From Microplitis mediator (lineage: Eukaryota > Arthropoda > Insecta > Hymenoptera > Braconidae), in contig NC_079979.1 in the NCBI RefSeq assembly GCF_029852145.1, positions 4,078,501-4,142,500 of the forward strand: a stretch of 64,000 nucleotides of DNA. The letters run 5' to 3'. The notes below the pieces were generated by a model. That model was not told the DNA's origin and searched no databases. It saw nothing but the letters and a program-made list of their open reading frames with translations. Positions 34,632 to 46,227 of this stretch are shown here, piece by piece (the first letter of the stretch is position 1; each line of letters begins with the position of its first letter). Both the position numbers and the translations under genes were made by a program.

Positions 34632-35073
34632 CCCTAGCAGACCTGAGTTACCGTAAATTCACAGTATTTTTACCGTAAATCTACCGTAGAATACCGTAAA
34701 ATTCGAGTAGATTTACCGTAAAGTACGGTAAATCCACCGTAAATTGCGGTAAATCCACCGTAATTTACGGTAAATCGGTACTTTACGATGGATTACCGTA
34801 AATTACGGCGGGTATACCGTAAATTTACCGTCGAATACGATAAATCTACCGTGAAAAAATTCGGGTGGATAACCGAATTACCGTAATTTACGGTGGATTA
34901 CCGTATTTCCGTATTTTACGGTAAATCCACCGTAAATTGCGGGAAATCCACCGTAATTTACGGTAAATCCACCGTAAATTGCGGGAAATCCACCGTAATT
35001 TACGGTAAATCGGTATTTTACGGTGGATTACCGTAATTTACGGTGGGTTTACCGTAATTTGGGTCCGTTAGGG
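34632..35073. mobile_element. ACGGTAAA-family TIR element, copy 3
   Basis: The left end CCCTAGCAGACCTGAG and right end GGGTCCGTTAGGG bound about 440 bases of TTACCGTAAATTACGGTAA-type palindromes. It is very similar to 58748-59106 and inserted within the foldback remnant. Confidence 0.75.
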
Positions 35074-35082
35074 CTATTATTG

Positions 35083-35372
35083 TACTAGAAACGTCAATGG
35101 ATATTTTTTTCGGAAATTGAAAGCTCTAAAAAAAGGTTTTTTACAATGTTTCGATAAATTTACTCTTCCAAAAGTTATTCAACGTCAAATCAAAATTCAT
35201 GGTAAATTTCAGTACTATTTACCATTCCCTACGAAAATATCATTTTTATCATAAACTATCATGGGACTTTTATTGTGGATCATTTTATTTCCAATATACA
35301 TGAGAATCAAAAACACCATATAACAACAGTGGTTATTCAGTGTTTCCACCGTGATTCCAATCGGTGAGAGTT
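35083..35372. repeat. Foldback-family unit plus a CACGGTGG-element remnant
   Basis: Bases 35083-35292 repeat 33895-34120. Bases 35309-35372 (ACACCATATAACAACAGTGG, then TTTCCACCGTGATTCCAATC) are a worn end of the CACGGTGG family. Confidence 0.45.
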
Positions 35373-35493
35373 ACTTTAATGAGATATCAGAAAAATAAAA
35401 TAGGCACCTCTAAATATAAATTTTAAGAGCTCATATTTAATTGAGATATATTGTTTGACACACTCTTCAAAAATTTTGAGAGTGAATTGCACA

Positions 35494-36222
35494 CCTCGAA
35501 CGTGAAACGGAGAGGTACCCTGATTAAAGAAAATTATTTATTCAATGATGAATGTACATCTACATAGTATTGAAATTGAATTGTTTTAAATTATTTCTAA
35601 TTGATTTGAATAATTTTTTTTTTAATCAGCATAGTACTCTACTGTCGCAAAAGTTAAAAGCCGGGTTGTCGTCAACTTAAATCATCACTAATTTTATATA
35701 GCACTTAAATAAGAAAGAAAAATGCACTAATGTCAAGAGGACATTCCAATAAACACTTTCAATATCATTTAAAGTCATCTTGTTGAGTATATTATTAAAC
35801 AAAAGTTTAATAATATACAAAAAAGTTCCACTGGATGGACTTTTTTTTTATTATCTTCAGAGTTTTGTCTAGTTAATCCTTTTTGATTTTCACTATTGTA
35901 ACCCTTATCTTTTTTTTTTATAATTAATTAAAAGTAATGACCAACGATGAATTTTTCTATATAAACCACTGTTTATTATTATTTATTTATTTTTTTTTTT
36001 TCAAACAATTTTTATACAAATTATAAAATTCAATGTGGTTCGGTTGGTTTTTACTTTATTTCATTTGTTATTTAAAAGTAATTTTTTCGATCAAGTCAAG
36101 AAGAATTGTCGATATCGTACCTTCGAAGAATATTTCGTGTTAGTATAAAAATAAATTGGTTAATGAAAATATAGTATGAGCGTTTGAGGTGTGCACTTTT
36201 GGATTTTCCGAATTCTTCAACA
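35494..36222. repeat. TGCAC-end element, copy 1 (reverse)
   Basis: One end reads TTGCACACCTCGAACGTG near 35493. The other reads GAGGTGTGCACTTTTGGATT near 36190, with GGATTTTCC out to 36218. The same pair of ends bounds 61795-62574. Within it, 35518-35630 is a small MITE-like unit with CCCTGATTAAAGAAAATTAT and its inverse TTTTTTTTTAATCAG. Confidence 0.45.
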
Positions 36223-37382
36223 ATATTCAACACACCCACATCATGAAATTTGATTTTGTAGGACCTTAAATGGTATATTTTTACATTAAGCACTAATTGT
36301 CAAATAAATTAATTGATGAGATAAAAAATAAAAGTTATTACTACAATATCTGAGTATTATAATTATTATTATTCTATGTAATTTGGCCACGTATACAATT
36401 TAAATATTCCATTAATATCTGAGATGAGATATAAGAAAATAAATTACAACAAATTTACTGAATTCATAAAAAAAAAATTAAACCCTATTAATAATCTAGA
36501 TTTAGTAAAAAAAAAAAAAAAAAAAAAAATGTGACAGAGGTAAAAAGTGGAAATCGTAAGATTCTTTTTTTTAATCAATTTTTACTTATTACAAAAAAAA
36601 TTTAAATTTACGGATGATTTAACTCGGAGGGCTTCAGCAAATTATCCATGGGATAATTGAATTTTTTTTTTTTTTTTTCATCAAACTAATAATTAATATT
36701 AATTACATATTGATTTGTTGTTAGTGTTGTTGTTTGTTGATTAATGAAAAATATATTTTCTAATAAGCGATAAATAAAGAATGTTTGATAATTGTAATTA
36801 AACTTTTTTTACATTTAATCCCTCAGTTCATGAAAGGTTTACAAAAAGTTTTTTTTTTCCATAATCATTGCTTTTAATAGTTATGTGTATTATTTTAAAT
36901 TAATTTGTTAAAATTATAATTACTTAAAAATTTTTTTTTTCTTGTTCTCCTGTATTTTATTACATGGCGTTTTCATTTTTAGAAGTTAAGCAAAGTTTGT
37001 TTTTACGTTTTTTTTTTTTCTTTTTAAATAAATTCATTATTCGGATAAAATTGGCAATATTGCAGCGGCACTGGTTTTAATCATTATATTGATTTATTCA
37101 ATCATATTGTTGTGTATTTCATTATTTGTTTTTAACTATCAATATAATTATTACTTCTAAATCTATTGGCGTGGAACTGTCATTACGACGATGTTATTAA
37201 GTAAACAATGCATGCAATGTCCCTTTAAAGAAGAAAATATTAATTGACTGAGTACTTCATTATAATAGATAAAACTCAATTGGTGGATGCACATGTAATT
37301 TGCTTACCAGAATTAAATAAGTCTTTCAGTTTTTATTTATTTATTTATTTTTGTTTCTTTTTTTTTTATAGTTTCTTTACCC
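36223..37382. other. AT-rich DNA downstream of UBE2G1
   Basis: It probably includes the UBE2G1 3' UTR (minus strand). It holds long A or T homopolymers, for example at 36509-36529 and 36661-36679. No other gene or repeat is seen. Confidence 0.45.
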
Positions 37383-40300
37383 CTACAAACATTCTTCTTG
37401 GCTTTTTCGTACGCACCTAGCAACTTTTCGCTTAAACTCTGAATAACTTTCCCTCCACTCTTTCTGTAATCATAATTTAAAAAATTTATTAATTACTTAC
37501 ATTGAAAAATTAATATGAATTAAAAATTTTAACAAGTTTAGAAATTTTAATTCCTAATAAAAGAAGTAAAAAAAAAAAAGCATGTCTCTAGAAGAAGGTT
37601 AACTACACTTTTGCCGAATATCTACGCAACTGCATTAGACCGTTAAAATTTCATCGCAAAAATGTTGAGAGTTGAGATACTCTAGGTACTGTGATATAAG
37701 TTGAAAACAGTATTGAATTTTCTTTATCATACAAGCATTACGGTGTTTCAGAAAAAACAAATTTTTTATTGGTATTCAAAAATTGAAAGTATACCTGAAA
37801 ATAAAAATTTTGGTGCCAATCCGAGCTCTTAATAATAATATTAAGGTTTGCCTCAATCCATTTTTATATTTTCCATTTAAATAACATAGGAAAAAATTTT
37901 TTTTTATTTTAGAATTTTCTAGCTTACAGACTACTCAACGGATTTTTATGCGTATTAAAACTTTGTGTAGGAAATTGAACGCTCTACAAAAAAAGTCTCT
38001 TATAATTTTTTGATAAAACCCACTGTTCAAAAGTTATTTAAGCTTCAAGTCAAATTTATAGTAAATTCTGAGATCTTTTCACTTTCTGGCGAAACTATCA
38101 GTCTTATTACAAAATGTCATAGGAACTTTTTTGTAGGTAATTTTATTCCTTACAAATTATTACGAATAAAGTTTTTCGAAATTCTGCGTTGTTTTCAAGT
38201 TATATCCATTTCAATGTCAAGCTCTTAAAATTAATCAGAAATCTATTTTTTTAAGAGCTTGACATTGAAATGGATATAACTTGAAAATAACGCAGAATTT
38301 CGAAAAACTTTATTCGTAATAATTTGTAAGGAATAAAATTACCTACAAAAAAGTGTCTGTGATATTTTTTGATAAGACTGATAGTTTCACCGGAAAAGTA
38401 AAAAAATCTCAAAATTTACTATAAATTTGACTTGAAGCTTAAATAACTTTTGAACCGTGGGATTTATCGAACAATGATAAGAGACTTTTTTTGTAGAGCG
38501 TTTAATTTCCTACAAAATCAATTGTTGTGCATAAAAATCCGTTGATTGGTTTATGAGCTGGAAAATTCTAAAAAAAAAAATTTCTTTTCCCGTGTTATTT
38601 AAATGGAAAATAGAAAAATGGATTGAGGCAAACCGTAATATCATTATTAAGAGCTCGGAATGGTACCAAAATTTTTATTTTTAGTTATACTTTCAATTTT
38701 TGGATACCATTAAAAAAAAAAATTGTTTTTTTTTTTTTTTGAAACACCCTAATAAGCATACATTAATTTGAATGGAAATTGTTAATTTACTTTTTCGGTT
38801 CATATTTTATTTGCATACAGTACAACTACGTAGTTTATCAAAGTCTATATTATTTTACTTATATTTCCTACCAATTACAGCCGATTTTGGCTTGGCGGTA
38901 AATCTTGAATTCGAACGCTAAAATTTTCTCTAGAGCAGTAAAGCTATTTAATGCCTACGCAATTTCGAGTCCTTAGTAAATTCAATTTACTAATTTTAAA
39001 TTGTTTTGTATGAAAATTGAAAGCAATTATTATTCGAAGCTCAATTTAAAAATATCTATATCTGAAAGTATAAAAATTAGTTTTCAATCGTAGGTACTAC
39101 GTCAATATTTCGAAAGATTACAAAATAATTACAACTCCATCAATAGTTGAATTATCTACATTTTTATATGTGTTTGAAAAGATATAAAATATGAAGAACT
39201 CCAAAACTTCACATGAAGCGAAAACTAATTATCAATAATCAGTTCCACACTTGTATGATTATTTACGATTTCATGTTGCACTGTATATAACTTCAACTCA
39301 GCGAAAATCCCCTCAAAAATTTTGGTTCAATTTTAATTTTAATAATATCTTTACAGTAATTCTATAACGGTTCAATGTATTGCGAAATAAAAATAATTAA
39401 CTTACGGCGGCATCAACGTTGGCAGGACTTTCGTCATTAGGATCAGCAAGCATACTAATAACGCTGATAAGAATTGTTTCAACTGTGTGCACTGGTAGCC
39501 ATCGTTCTGATGCTTTTTCATAGCCCCATTTATCATCCCCGGGTTCATGTAAGATCGATATACAGACGTCACCATTTTTTTCAACTAAAAAAAAGTTTTA
39601 AATTGATCAATAATAATGAATAAATTGAATTATTTATTTTATAAAAATATAATTTTCAAATTTTACTGTTTGGATGCCATATTTCCGTTATAAATTTCAT
39701 TCTTGGTGGTCTGAGTGGATACTCTTTCGGAAATTGTAAATGCGCTTTAAAAAATCCTCCTTCGCTGATTTTCAAATAAAAAAAAAAAAAACATTTTTTG
39801 TTAAAAAATATGTTCCTAAGTAATGTTACAAATACTAATAATTCAAATCTGAATAGGATTAAAATAATTACTATAGTGTATCCGGAGGTCCAATAATGAG
39901 CACTTCCCATCGGTAAATATCATTGTCGTCAATAAGGCCAGCTGAAAACCCTTCTACTGGATTTTTGTTTAATTCTGTAAAGAATACAATACAATATTTA
40001 AAAAAAAATCAGAATTAATGAAAATTAATTTATTTATTTTTAACTAGATAGACCCAGCGTCAAATTTAATTAGATAATATTTTTTACTTGATGATTATCG
40101 GAGCAAATTACACTTAAGAAAATTTAACTAAGTAAAATATCAAAACAAAGAAAGTAGCACAGATTTAAAACTATGATACACGGATCAAAACAAATTCATT
40201 GTGATATGAATAGATTTAGATATTTTTATTCAAAACAAAATAATAAAGTTTTCAACTAGATGTGGATGAGTAAGAACTAAATGTATTTGACAAGATATGA

Positions 40301-41437
40301 TTAGAACTTTACGAATTTAGTCAAATAATAATTAATTTGCACCCAATGTAGCATCATAAAATCAAACTTGTCTAAATAATGTTCAAAGTATAGGGACAAA
40401 TCAATTCAAGTATAAATTAAACTAGTACTTTTTATTTACTTGTACTTATTCTTATAGCCTTCCCTATTCAAAAATTCCCATAGAATCCACTCAACTGCGA
40501 CAAAAACCGCATAGAATCCTATAGACTGGATTGGTTTCTATGCGGTTTTTGTCGCAGTTGAGTGGATTCTATGGGAAGTTTTGGATAGGGTTATCATTGT
40601 AATTTTTTTGTTCGCAAACATCATAAACATATGTATAAATAAACAAATATAATTGGTATGCCTAAACCTAATCTCTTAAGGCTGGGCCGTAACTGACGGT
40701 TGAATTTTAGATTTCTATGAATTTATTATTACACCGATTTTTTTAGCTTTTGGAAAAATGCATATGACGAACTTCCTCGAAAGATTTTTATCATTCGAGT
40801 GCCATAAGTATTCAAAACGTAATTAAAAATCTGAAATCCGGAAATCTAGTTAGTACTATCGACCCTTAAAAATAAAAACCTACAAAAATTTAGGTTAACA
40901 TGTATAAGATTTCATCGATTAAATCCTGAAATTTTTTAGCGTCTGGATGCGGTAAAACATTATATTCTTTAGCCTAAAATTTAAATCTACCCCATTATTA
41001 AATTAGACTTTTTTCCTACTGAACTCAATGAAAAATGGTATATTTCCATATATACATATATATATATGTATATATATATATAAATATATATATATGTATA
41101 TATATCTGTGTGTATATGTGTATGTGTAAATATATATGTATATAAAAAAAAATTGGAAGGTGAATCAGACAAAAAGAGAAATTTCACCGTCAAAATGATG
41201 GCTTTTAACGATTTTAAACAAAAAGAAAATAATTGTAAATATGTCTTCTAATATTATATATATATATATATATACATATAATTAAATATAATTTATACAT
41301 GCATGTATCGGCGATTTATATTTATGTACGTTAATTAATTTTACAACCAATAATTGAAATATCATGAAAAAATATAATATAAAAATCTTACCTGCTAATT
41401 GTTTTCTCAATAAAAGCGCGGACTGTGGCTCTGACAT
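37383..41437 (-). CDS. UBE2G1: Ubiquitin-conjugating enzyme E2 G1 homolog
   Basis: Five exons on the minus strand: 41437-41392, 39974-39872, 39764-39667, 39584-39406 and 37463-37383. All introns are GT-AG, and phases are consistent. They join to a 168-residue protein (human UBE2G1 is 170). It starts MSEPQSALLLRKQLAELN and carries the UBC fold landmarks GPPDTLYEGG (45-53), the FPKEYPLRPPRMKF block (61-74), HPN (80-82) and the catalytic Cys90 in NGDVCISILHEPG. The following acidic insertion (GDDKWGYEKASERW) is diagnostic of the G1/Cdc34-like E2 class. The C-terminal exon gives KEWRESYSEFKRKVARCVRK and ends EECL. It should carry ubiquitin as a thioester in the cytosol or nucleus; the Lys48-chain activity is family knowledge. 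Intron 4 holds a foldback element (37739-38751) and intron 1 a strong hairpin (40462-40590). The reading frame is intact. Confidence 0.95.
37739..38751. mobile_element. 1.0 kb foldback element in UBE2G1 intron 4
   Basis: The arms, about 490 bases each, meet near 38241 and share GAGCTCTTAATAATAATATT with its inverse. The termini are TACGGTGTTTCAG and the right-hand GAAACACCCTA. The 8-base flanks ACAAGCAT (37731-37738) and ATAAGCAT (38752-38759) match at 7 of 8 positions, which fits a slightly decayed hAT-type duplication. No coding is seen. Confidence 0.8.
40462..40590. repeat. 129-base near-perfect hairpin in UBE2G1 intron 1
   Basis: The arms of about 54 bases (ATAGAATCCACTCAACTGCG and its complement in the core) are separated by a loop of about 18 bases. 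Only a few mismatches occur towards the outside. It is either a snapback MITE or a hairpin RNA precursor; nothing else supports an RNA gene. Confidence 0.7.
41038..41283. repeat. TA/TG-rich microsatellite region
   Basis: Interrupted (TA)n with TG units lies at 41044-41120 and again at 41258-41280, within UBE2G1 intron 1. The overlapping open frame is spurious. Confidence 0.8.
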
Positions 41438-41735
41438 TAATATAAATTTTGAGTTTGAATTATAATTTATAAGAATATGAAAATGATACTTTCAGTATAA
41501 TCTTTTAGATTATAGTGTATATTTTTACTTGACTCAGAAAAAGATGGCTAGGTATAGGTACGTTTGCGGAAGTGAATGGATGAGCATGCGCTAAAAAATA
41601 AAAATTATAATAGCTTTAAGCTGCATTCGTATTGAGCGCTAATGAGTTCCGTCATCCTGTAGCATTTTCTATTTAATACACCTATAGACATTTGCGATAA
41701 CCATTCAAATCGCTCAAGACGAATGCCGCTTTATT

Positions 41736-42470
41736 CCTAATAGCCACCTTAACCGCAAGTTAACTTCAAGCTACTGCCGTATTCTGAAGCCAACTTAAAG
41801 GAAAGTGTTGGAGAGCAAACAGTTACGGTTAAGTTGATAGTAAATTGCCTGTAACTTGAATTCAATTTGACTACAAGTATTACTGTCAGACAATGACGTT
41901 AAGTTGATTGAAAGTTTCACTTCAAATTGACGGCAAGTTTTTCTGTCAAGTTACATTCAAGCTACTGCCGTATTCTGAAGCCAACTTAAAGGAAAGTATT
42001 ATCCAGCCAAGCTTACCAGAAGCTTTCTTGTTAAGTTAGCCGAAAATGTTTCACTGCAGACCTTACTGAGTAAGATGTGGCTATCAGGGCCGATTTTTAT
42101 TAATTTTACAAATTTTTTCATGCGTTAGGGGCACTGCCAGAGAACAAAAAGTTGTAAGAAATGCCATGATTCAGTAAATAATATATAATTTTTCTATAGC
42201 AATAATTAATTTTTTTCGCCACCAGCGGAGTTTCAGTCTGTATTTTTTACTATAGTTTCATATGAAATTTACCCTGATAGTCACCTTAACCGCAAGTTAA
42301 CTTCCTAATAGCCACTTTAGCTTGAAATTTCCTGAAAATCGCTGCCTGAATTTGCCGACAATTTGACAGCAAAAGTTGTAAAGAAAAATTTGCGGTTAAT
42401 TTTTCCTCAATTTAAAGGTAAGTTTTCCCCGATAGCCAGGGTTTCTTGTCCAAAAGATGGTATTCATTAG
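41736..42470. repeat. CCTAATAGCCACCTTA MITE family, nested copies
   Basis: One copy spans about 41736-42090 (CCTAATAGCCACCTTAACCG to TGTGGCTATCAGGG). Another lies at about 42273-42445, itself interrupted by a CCTAATAGCCACTTTAGC start. The bodies share ACCGCAAGTTAACTTC and CTTGAAATTGACGG words. No coding is seen. Confidence 0.6.
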
Positions 42471-42971
42471 CCCTAATAGCAACTTTAGCTTGAAATTGAC
42501 GGTAATTTGATGTTAAAATTACCTGACATTTGCTGCTCGAATTTGCAAACGATTTCACAGCAAAAGTTGAAAATAAAAATTTGCGGTTAATTTTTCTTCA
42601 ATTTAAAGGTAACTTTTTACGAAAGAAAACAGTTGGTAATGTTCATTCTTACCATTTCAGAAGGTAAGCAAATTTATACTTAAAATTGTCTACAATTTGA
42701 GGGTAAAAAAATTCTTAACAATTTTTCAAGTTAAATTAACGATAAATTGACATAAAATTTATCTGAAAATTAAAGACAACTTTTTTCTAGTCAACTTTTG
42801 AAGTGAATTTGCATTCTAATTCAGGCAATAAATTTACGTCAAATTCAATAGCAAGTTGCATACAAATTGTCGTAAAAAATGGAAAAGTCCGAAGTTGACG
42901 GAAATTTGACGAAAAATTCAACGAAACTTTTGTACAGTAAACTTTTGCTCAAGCAAACTATGCTATTAGGG
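42471..42971. mobile_element. CCCTAATAGC MITE, complete copy
   Basis: The termini CCCTAATAGCAACTTTAGCT and CAAACTATGCTATTAGGG form an inverted repeat of about 10-11 bases. The 501-base body matches 50505-50892 closely (TTGACGGTAATTTGATGTT, AAAGGTAA words). Non-coding. Confidence 0.7.
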
Positions 42972-44056
42972 AGTTTTGCGACCAACTTGACGACAAGCTG
43001 TCGACAACTTTAGCATTGACCACTTTTAGCTACAAGTTACCGCCAACTTTCTGAGAAAGTTGACGCCAGTATGGAGCCGCAACTGGAATGCAGGTTTCTG
43101 AGACAATAGAAGGTAACTAAACGTCAATTTATTGAATTTCCAACTTTCTCAGAAAGTGACTAAGTGACTAACTTGGTGTCTAGTTGTGGCTGCAAGTTTC
43201 ACGCCAACTTGGCTATCAAGATGCCTACAATTTTACGGTAAAAAAATACTTTACAATTTTTCAAGTCAAATTAACAATAAATTGATGTAAAAATTTGCCT
43301 GAAAATTGAGAAAAAATTATTTCTAGTTAACTTTTGAAGTGAATTTGCATTCTAATTCGGGTCGTAAATTTACGTCAAATTGTATAGCAGGTTGTATATA
43401 AATTGTATATAAATTGTCGTCAAAAACGGGAAAGCCCGAAGTTAACCCTTCAGCACCCGCGTTAGAGCAACGTAAAACATTACCCGCATGATGAGAGAAA
43501 GTCTCACGCTTCGGCGCACCGTAAATTTTAAGTTAAATAAAACAAAAATATTATGCACTTTCTTAGGTATGACGTATTTATAATTTATTTGAATATTTCG
43601 CTTATTTTTATTTTTAAATTTTCTATAATGTACTTGTTTTTTAACTTTTTAATTTTGTAAGTAATGACAGATGTAACGGCTGAAAAAAATGGCGGTGATT
43701 GCCGAAAAGATTCGGAACTGTCCGAACTGAGCCGAACCGTAATAATTTTTACGCCTTACTTTACTCGCGTGATGAGAAAAAGTCTCATGGCTTTTTCAAA
43801 TAAATCTTTTAAAAATATTTTTTATGTTCGAAATAATTTTCAAATTTCAAAATCATAAAAAGCATGAAATTTTATTAAGATAAAAAAAATTTCACTAGGT
43901 CATTCCATTTGAAATTACTTTGAAAAAAATATTCGAAGTCAAGTGTGAGAAAAAAACTCATAGCGCGGGTGCTGAAGGGTTAAAGGACATTTGACGGAAA
44001 ATTTAAAGACACTTTTGTAAGTAAACTTTTGTCAAAGCAAACTGTGCTATCAGGGA
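42972..44056. repeat. CCCTAATAGC MITE relatives, interrupted
   Basis: Adjacent repeat of the same family, ending AAACTGTGCTATCAGGG at about 44055. It is interrupted by the TTAA-flanked element at 43446-43979; joining the flanks restores family sequence. Confidence 0.55.
43446..43979. mobile_element. TTAA-flanked TIR element (piggyBac-type MITE)
   Basis: The ends CCCTTCAGCACCCGCG and CGCGGGTGCTGAAGGG are a perfect 16-base inverted repeat directly flanked by TTAA (43442-43445 and 43980-43983). TTAA duplication with CCC-starting ends is the hallmark of piggyBac-type elements. A subterminal GATGAGAGAAAGTCTCA word recurs inside at about 43770. No transposase is seen; the short ORF at 43664 lacks family features. 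Confidence 0.85.
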
Positions 44057-44072
44057 AGTTTCCTCATGTTGT

Positions 44073-44200
44073 TATGTCCTCAGTGGACTCAAGTACCACC
44101 ACCTGTTAATAAATAAGTGAACTTGACAATCATAAACAGGCGCGCATTTCACTTCCATTTGAAATTTACATATTGAGATCTGAGCAAGATCACATCAAGT
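44073..44200. repeat. Fragment similar to the 49324-50505 element
   Basis: TTATGTCCTCAGTGGACTCA and CACCTGTTAATAAATAAGTG match the left end of 49324-50505. The rest is truncated near a C-run at about 44208. Confidence 0.5.
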
Positions 44201-44542
44201 GGACCCCCCCCCCTTTTCCGCTTGATTATTGAATTCAGGTATGAATATTTTTTCATGAAGTATTTACTGTGAGTAATTAATTCCTAAAACAGTTTTTGAA
44301 AATTTTCATTTTAACATTTTTTTTTTTTAATGAAAATTTTTATGACTTTTAATTAAAAAATCAATAAATAAAAAGCTATTAAAGATATTTTAATGAAACT
44401 TTCAGGATTCATAGTTCAATAGTTGTACTTTAATATGATATATAAAAGTTCAAATTATTTATTGATTTTCATATTGTAAATTAACTTTTAAGTTAACAAA
44501 TTAAAATTTCAATGTCTTCTCCCTCAAAAAAAAAAAATTTTT

Positions 44543-44688
44543 TAACTTCCCGCTAAAAAAATTGTAAATTTTCAAAAATTCGGGAAGTTATTGTTTTCAC
44601 CCCGATTTTCGAAAATCGAGTTTTCATCAGATGTTGACATTTTGAGGTCCTAGGAAGCTATTCTGACTATTTTCAGAATGATGTCCGC

Positions 44689-44741
<53 letters not shown>

Positions 44742-45245
44742 CTCTTTGTAACTTTTTAGCCTTTTTAACTAATGAACCAATTTGAATGGTTAAGGCGATA
44801 ATCGAAAGAGGTTGTTGGCCGTCAAGTTTCCTGAAAATTTTAAAACATTTGATCAAGTAGACTCGAAAATATTGGGGAATTACGAAAAAAAAACAATTTT
44901 TTTTTTCGTAATTCGCCAATATTTTCGAGTCTACTTGATCAAGTGATCTGAAATTTCCAGAAAAGTTCATGGCCAACAACCTCTTTCGATTGCCGCCTTA
45001 ACCATTCAAATCGGTTCATTAGCTAAAAAGTTACAGACCGGTCACACACACACACACACACACACACATACATACACACACACACACACACACATACATA
45101 CACACACACACACACATACAGACACTCGGACATCATTCTGAAAATAGTCATAATAGCTTTCTAGGACCTCAAAACGTCGACATCTGATGGAATTTCGTTT
45201 TTCGCAAATCGAGGTGAAAACAATGACTTCCCGAATTTTTCGAAA
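44543..45245. mobile_element. AACTTCCCGC-family foldback with mirrored microsatellites
   Basis: The left arm, about 44577-44895, and right arm, about 44908-45235, are inverted copies centred near 44901. The left arm holds a (GT)n run (44691-44738). The right arm holds the complementary (CA)n run (45045-45118), which is longer and interrupted. The ends carry ACTTCCCGCT and ACTTCCCGAA. Frames translating as Cys-Val or Thr-His repeats are artefacts. Confidence 0.75.
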
Positions 45246-45436
45246 ATTTCGGTCAATATTTTTCAATTTCATCTAAAAAATTGAAATCAATTCAAACTTT
45301 TTTCAATCGTTTTCAATCAATATTTTTAATCAGGGCTTAAATAGTTGTATTCCTAAACAAAATTTATTCTAAATTTTTTCAATTCTTATATATCTTCATT
45401 CTAAAATAACTATTCGTCAATTTCACCATTCTTAAA

Positions 45437-45538
45437 ATTTCTCTATTTTTAAATATCTCTATTCCTAAATATCTCTATTCTTAAATATCTCTATTCCTAA
45501 ATATTTCTCTTCTTAAATATCTCCATTCCTTAATATCT
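45437..45538. repeat. Short tandem repeat, unit about 18 bases
   Basis: Five to six units of CTCTATTCCTAAATAT with C/T variants. No other content. Confidence 0.75.
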
Positions 45539-46155
45539 TTCTTACACATAGCGAATATACATAATAAGTTGCAATAAAAACGGATGTAAAATATATAAAA
45601 AAAATTTTTCTTCATATTGCAAGAACTGAAACAAACAAAAAATTATTGGAGCTGTACACTTGGTCCAGGCTGGATTACCAAGTGCTCTAGCTGTCATGGA
45701 CGTCTAAGATGGCCAGCTCCTTCTTTTTTTTTGTTAAAAGAAAAAATCGTTACTATTAAAAAATTAAACTATTGATTCAGAATATCAATAGCTAATTAAG
45801 TAGTTTAAATATGTGTAATAAATTAAGTGTACAGCTTAATTAATTTTTTCTGTTCCACAATTTTTTCTTCAACATAAAAAAGATGTTGAAAGCTCGATTT
45901 TCGAAAATCGGACCGAAACCAATAACTTTCTTTAATTTAGAAAATTTTCAATTTTCTTAGCGGGAAGTAAAAAAATTAAACCTTAAGTTTAAATTTTATT
46001 TTTTTAATTCGTTGAAAATGAAAAAAACTTTTTATTCCACAATAGAAAACTTAAACTTTTCAAATACCATGTAAAATATCAATATAAACGTAATGATTGT
46101 TGAGGTTTTTAAGATCAATATATAAACCTATAGAATAGTACCGACTATTAAGTTC

Positions 46156-46227
46156 ATGGTTTGGAAGAGTAGTACAATCTTCAACTGATACGCAGAAGAA
46201 TCCAAGTTCGAATCCCATAAAAATACC
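46156..46227 (+). other. tRNA-like segment upstream of a CCCGGG end
   Basis: On the plus strand GGAAGAGTAGTACAATC resembles a D-arm, and AAGTTCGAATCCC is a good B box. Bases GGTTTGG and the terminal AATACC pair only partly. About 210 bases further on, GATCAGACATGG-type words and TTTTTTCCCGGG (46440) mark the CCCGGG element family. It is probably tRNA-derived, not functional. Confidence 0.4.

Noticed and set aside
39402..39584. 60-codon frame starting MKKMVTSVYRS
   Set aside because: It is the shifted frame of UBE2G1 exon 4; the real frame reads GDVCISILHEPG.
43664..43858. 64-codon frame in the TTAA element as a transposase
   Set aside because: Too short and without catalytic Asp motifs; no similarity to piggyBac transposase is evident.
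44650..45272. Frames of Thr-His or Cys-Val repeats
   Set aside because: They are translations of (GT)n and (CA)n microsatellites in the foldback.
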